64,000 nt of DNA from assembly GCA_034522055.1 (NCBI GenBank), contig JAXHLS010000006.1:62001-126000 (forward strand), read 5' to 3'. Below the pieces are notes generated by a model. That model saw only the letters and a list, made by a program, of their open reading frames with translations, was not told where the DNA came from and searched no databases. The stretch comes from Gammaproteobacteria bacterium. Lineage in GTDB: Bacteria; Pseudomonadota; Gammaproteobacteria; JAABTG01. Both the position numbers and the translations under genes were made by a program. This document shows, piece by piece, positions 61,729-64,000 of this stretch (its first letter is position 1; each line of letters begins with the position of its first letter).

Positions 61729-62380
61729 GGGGCGGGGGCCCCTGGTGGCCGGGGGCGTGCTGGCGGCGGCGGCCTTTGCCGGGACCCTGCTGCTGGCGGT
61801 CACCGACAGCCACACGGCCCCCTACATCGCCGCCAACGAATACGCCCGCATGCTGCGCCAGCTCACCGCCGTGATGCCCGCCGGCGGCTACGACAACGAT
61901 CCCGTGGGAGACACCCGGGCGCTGCGCGACCCCGACCTCCTGGGCACCCCGGAGGCGGTGAAGGTCTACCGCGCGTGCCGCCAGGGCAGGCCCGTGGCCG
62001 TGGCCTTCGCCGTGGTGGCCCCGGACGGCTATGGCGGGCCCATCCGGCTCATGGTGGGCATCAGCGCCGCCGGGGTGGTGTCGGGGGTGCGGGTGCTCCA
62101 TCACCGCGAGACGCCGGGCCTCGGGGATGACATCGAGACCCGCCACAGCGACTGGATCGAGTCCTTCCGCGGCACCTTCCGGGGCGCCCCTCCCGACAAG
62201 GACTGGAAGGTGAAGCGGGACGGCGGCGTCTTCGACCAGTTCACCGGTGCCACCGTGACCCCGCGGGCGGTGGTGGCCGCGGTGCACCGCGCCCTGGTGT
62301 TCTTCCAGCGCCATCGTGACGAACTGCTGCACGGCGATCCCCCACCCCCACCGGCGACCACCCCAGGAGACCCGTCATGA
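61718..62380 (+). CDS. rnfG: Rnf complex FMN-binding subunit G
   Basis: 220 residues. One N-terminal membrane helix, then the periplasmic FMN-binding domain with [13 protein letters not shown] and the flavinylation motif [12 protein letters not shown], in which Thr of TGAT is the covalent FMN site (usually SGAT). C-terminal Pro-rich tail. Requires an ApbE flavin transferase, not seen in this window. Overlaps rnfE by 4 bases. Confidence 0.93.
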   Translation: MVPEGRGPLVAGGVLAAAAFAGTLLLAVTDSHTAPYIAANEYARMLRQLTAVMPAGGYDNDPVGDTRALRDPDLLGTPEAVKVYRACRQGRPVAVAFAVVAPDGYGGPIRLMVGISAAGVVSGVRVLHHRETPGLGDDIETRHSDWIESFRGTFRGAPPDKDWKVKRDGGVFDQFTGATVTPRAVVAAVHRALVFFQRHRDELLHGDPPPPPATTPGDPS

Positions 62381-63102
62381 CCGAATCCACCCATGGCCGG
62401 CTCATGCGCCAGGGCCTGTGGCACAACAACCAGGCCCTGGTGGCCCTCCTCGGTCTGTGCCCCCTGCTGGCGGTGACCTCCACCGTGGTCAACGGCCTCG
62501 GCCTCGGCCTCGCCACCCTGGCCACCCTGGTGACCACCAACGTCATCGTGTCCGCGGGGCGGCCCTGGATCCGCAAGGAGGTGCGCATCCCCATGTTCGT
62601 GCTCATCATCGCCTGCGTGGTCACCACCATCGAACTGCTCATGAGCGCCCACATGGAGGCCCTGTTCCTGGCGCTGGGGATCTTCCTGCCCCTCATCGTC
62701 ACCAACTGCGCGGTCATCGGCCGCGCCGAGGCCTTCGCCTCCCGCAACCCCGTGGGCCACGCCGCGATGGACGGCTTCGCCATGGGGCTGGGTTTCCTGG
62801 CCGTGCTGGTGGCCCTCGGGGCCCTGCGGGAGCTGGTGGGTCACGGCACCCTGATGCGGGACGCGGATATCCTCCTCGGACCCTGGGCGGCCCACCTCGA
62901 GGTACGGCTGTGGGCGGACTACCGCGGCTTCCTGCCGGCGGTGCTACCCCCCGGGGCCTTCGTGGGCCTGGCTCTGCTTATCGCCCTGAAGAACAAGCTC
63001 GACCGCCTGGCGGCCCGGCGCCGCGCCGGCGGCCGCGGGCCGTTCGCGGTCTGGCGCGGCCTCGACCGGGCCCCAGCGGCCGAGAGGATCATGACCGATT
63101 AG
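62377..63102 (+). CDS. rnfE: Rnf complex subunit E
   Basis: 241 residues, six membrane helices, homologous to Rnf[21 protein letters not shown] and [20 protein letters not shown] provide the paired Cys for the membrane [2Fe-2S] cluster. The charged C-terminus ([12 protein letters not shown]) is cytosolic. Last gene of the operon; no clear terminator before the repeats. Confidence 0.95.
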   Translation: MTESTHGRLMRQGLWHNNQALVALLGLCPLLAVTSTVVNGLGLGLATLATLVTTNVIVSAGRPWIRKEVRIPMFVLIIACVVTTIELLMSAHMEALFLALGIFLPLIVTNCAVIGRAEAFASRNPVGHAAMDGFAMGLGFLAVLVALGALRELVGHGTLMRDADILLGPWAAHLEVRLWADYRGFLPAVLPPGAFVGLALLIALKNKLDRLAARRRAGGRGPFAVWRGLDRAPAAERIMTD

Positions 63103-63138
63103 GTCTCGATGTCCGATTGAAACCTGCAGTCGGCCGGA

Positions 63139-63500
63139 TGTCGGGATGAATGCCGATCTACATCCGTGCCGCTGGAACCGGCGGTGGTGTATCCGTAGGT
63201 CGGGCTGTAGGTCGGACTTCAGTCCGACAGCCCGCAGGAGGGTTCCGATCCGGCCCGGGATGCGTGCGGCGCGGTTTGGATGTCGGGATGAATCCCGACC
63301 TACATCCGAGCCGCTGGAACCGGCGGTGGTGTATCCGTAGGTCGGGCTGTAGGTCGGACTTCAGTCCGACAGCCCGCAGGAGGGTTCCGATCCGGCCCGT
63401 GGTGCGTGCGGCGCGGTTTGGATGTCGGGATGAATCCCGACCTACAGTCGTGCCCCGGGAACGGGCGGTGGGGGATATTTGTAGGTCGGGCTGTTGGAAC
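63139..63500. repeat. 142-bp tandem repeats of REP-like palindromes
   Basis: Two copies (about 63139-63280 and 63281-63422) are over 95 percent alike by eye, followed by a degenerate partial third. Each unit contains two palindromes, GTCGGGATGAATCCCGAC and GGTCGGACTTCAGTCCGACA. Non-coding; overlapping frames here are artefacts. Confidence 0.85.
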
Positions 63501-63534
63501 AGGGGGTGGTGATGTCTGTGTCGGGCTTCAGGGC

Positions 63535-63620
63535 TGTAGGTTGGGGTGAGCTTGCGAACCCCAACGATTGGTAATCGCATTCACGGTTATGTTGGGGTTC
63601 GTTCCTCACCCCAACCTACA
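63535..63620. repeat. long inverted repeat
   Basis: TGTAGGTTGGGGTGAG (63535-63550) and CTCACCCCAACCTACA (63605-63620) are exact complements, with inner GAACCCCAAC / GTTGGGGTTC. This could fold as a convergent-gene terminator between rnfE and nrdJ, or be another dispersed palindrome. Confidence 0.65.
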
Positions 63621-63655
63621 TTCGTGCCGGTGGAACAGGGGGTGGTGATGTATCC

Positions 63656-63684
63656 GTAGGTCGGACTTCAGTCCGACAGCCCGC
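63656..63684. repeat. REP-like palindrome next to nrdJ
   Basis: GTAGGTCGGACTTCAGTCCG-type palindrome ending at the nrdJ stop codon; same family as the 142-bp repeats. Confidence 0.6.
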
Positions 63685-64000
63685 TCAATCGGCCTCGCGC
63701 TCGATGGTGCAGCAGTGGCTGCCCTCCAGGCACGCCGGTTCCTCCTCGTTCCCGGCGTGCTCCAGCACCGCGCCGGTGATGGCGTTGGGGCGGTAGGTGG
63801 TGCAACCCTTGAGGCCCTGGCGGTAGGCGTGGCGGTAGAGTTCCTTGAAGTCCGCGAAGGGATGGTCGGGGGCGATGTTGACGGTCTTGGAGACGGCGTT
63901 GTCCACGAAGGGCTGGACGGCGGCCTGCATGGCGATGTGGGCGCGCGGCGGCAGCTGGTCGGCGCGCACCAGTACGTCATTACCGAGGGCGGGGCTGCCG
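63685..64000 (-). CDS. nrdJ: class II (B12-dependent) ribonucleotide reductase, C-terminal part
   Basis: The last ~104 residues of a gene that continues past the window edge. TVNIAPDHPFADFKELYRHA and YRQGLKGCTTYRPNAITGAV are typical of the NrdJ C-terminal region, followed by a Cys-containing tail ending CCTIEREAD, which in this class re-reduces the active site. The frame is open to base 64000, so the GTG at 63969 is not the start. Confidence 0.88.
   Translation of the reverse strand, partial: GSPALGNDVLVRADQLPPRAHIAMQAAVQPFVDNAVSKTVNIAPDHPFADFKELYRHAYRQGLKGCTTYRPNAITGAVLEHAGNEEEPACLEGSHCCTIEREAD

Overview
The window looks like the chromosome of a high-GC gammaproteobacterium. The tmRNA on the minus strand (48536-48905) encodes the tag ANDDNYALAA, a gammaproteobacterial-type tag. 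A class II (B12-type) ribonucleotide reductase enters at the right edge, and the window holds an rnfABCDGE operon, Slp lipoproteins and AsmA. The genus cannot be fixed from the sequence; redox-rich content and REP-like palindromes would fit a sulfur-oxidising or diazotrophic lineage, but that is inference.

Layout. 0-6.2 kb: small envelope and stress-type genes (lmo0937-like and DUF3309 membrane peptides, BON lipoprotein, PilZ, DUF1488, a secreted Met/Gly/Pro/Gln repeat protein) and two Crp/Fnr-like regulators; an 18-bp motif recurs four times here. 6.3-13.1 kb: YqaA, FumC, a flavodoxin-family protein, AsmA, and gene fragments (CHAD, RtcB, an epimerase/DoxX chimera). 13.2-19.6 kb: an IS110 element inside REP-like palindromes, a truncated copy of a primase-helicase gene, VapBC, a secreted protein, two Slp lipoproteins and a membrane protein. 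19.9-29.1 kb: a type I restriction-modification operon (hsdM, hsdS, two accessory genes, hsdR, a zinc metallopeptidase).

29.5-48.5 kb is an accreted island stack on the 3' side of ssrA. Four copies of an ~87-bp sequence starting with the end of ssrA (near 29.9, 37.7, 46.2 and 47.3 kb) divide it into segments: mercury resistance (merR, merC, merA) with ynfA broken by an IS4-type element, an ACR3-like transporter and a GNAT/DUF1778 toxin pair; a HigBA-like pair, an AEP-primase/SF2-helicase protein (TOTE type) in an apparent operon with AbiEi/AbiEii, and an IS21 element; a ~1-kb FitAB/VapBC cassette; and a ~1.2-kb RelE/HigA cassette. No integrase gene is visible.

49-63 kb is a redox system: RnfH (minus), then an ABC importer of the TauABC/SsuABC type whose binding protein carries a NosL-like tail, a GntR/HutC regulator, an AprA-like flavoprotein, an AprB-like ferredoxin, a HEAT-repeat protein, a 7Fe-type ferredoxin and rnfABCDGE, tightly packed. 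Two sigma-54-like promoters are each followed by a similar candidate GntR operator, and a third candidate lies before the regulator gene. A plausible reading is that an imported (possibly sulfur- or nitrogen-containing) small molecule is reduced or oxidised by the flavoprotein using electrons handled by the ferredoxins and Rnf. 63.1-63.7 kb holds 142-bp tandem repeats built of REP-like palindromes.
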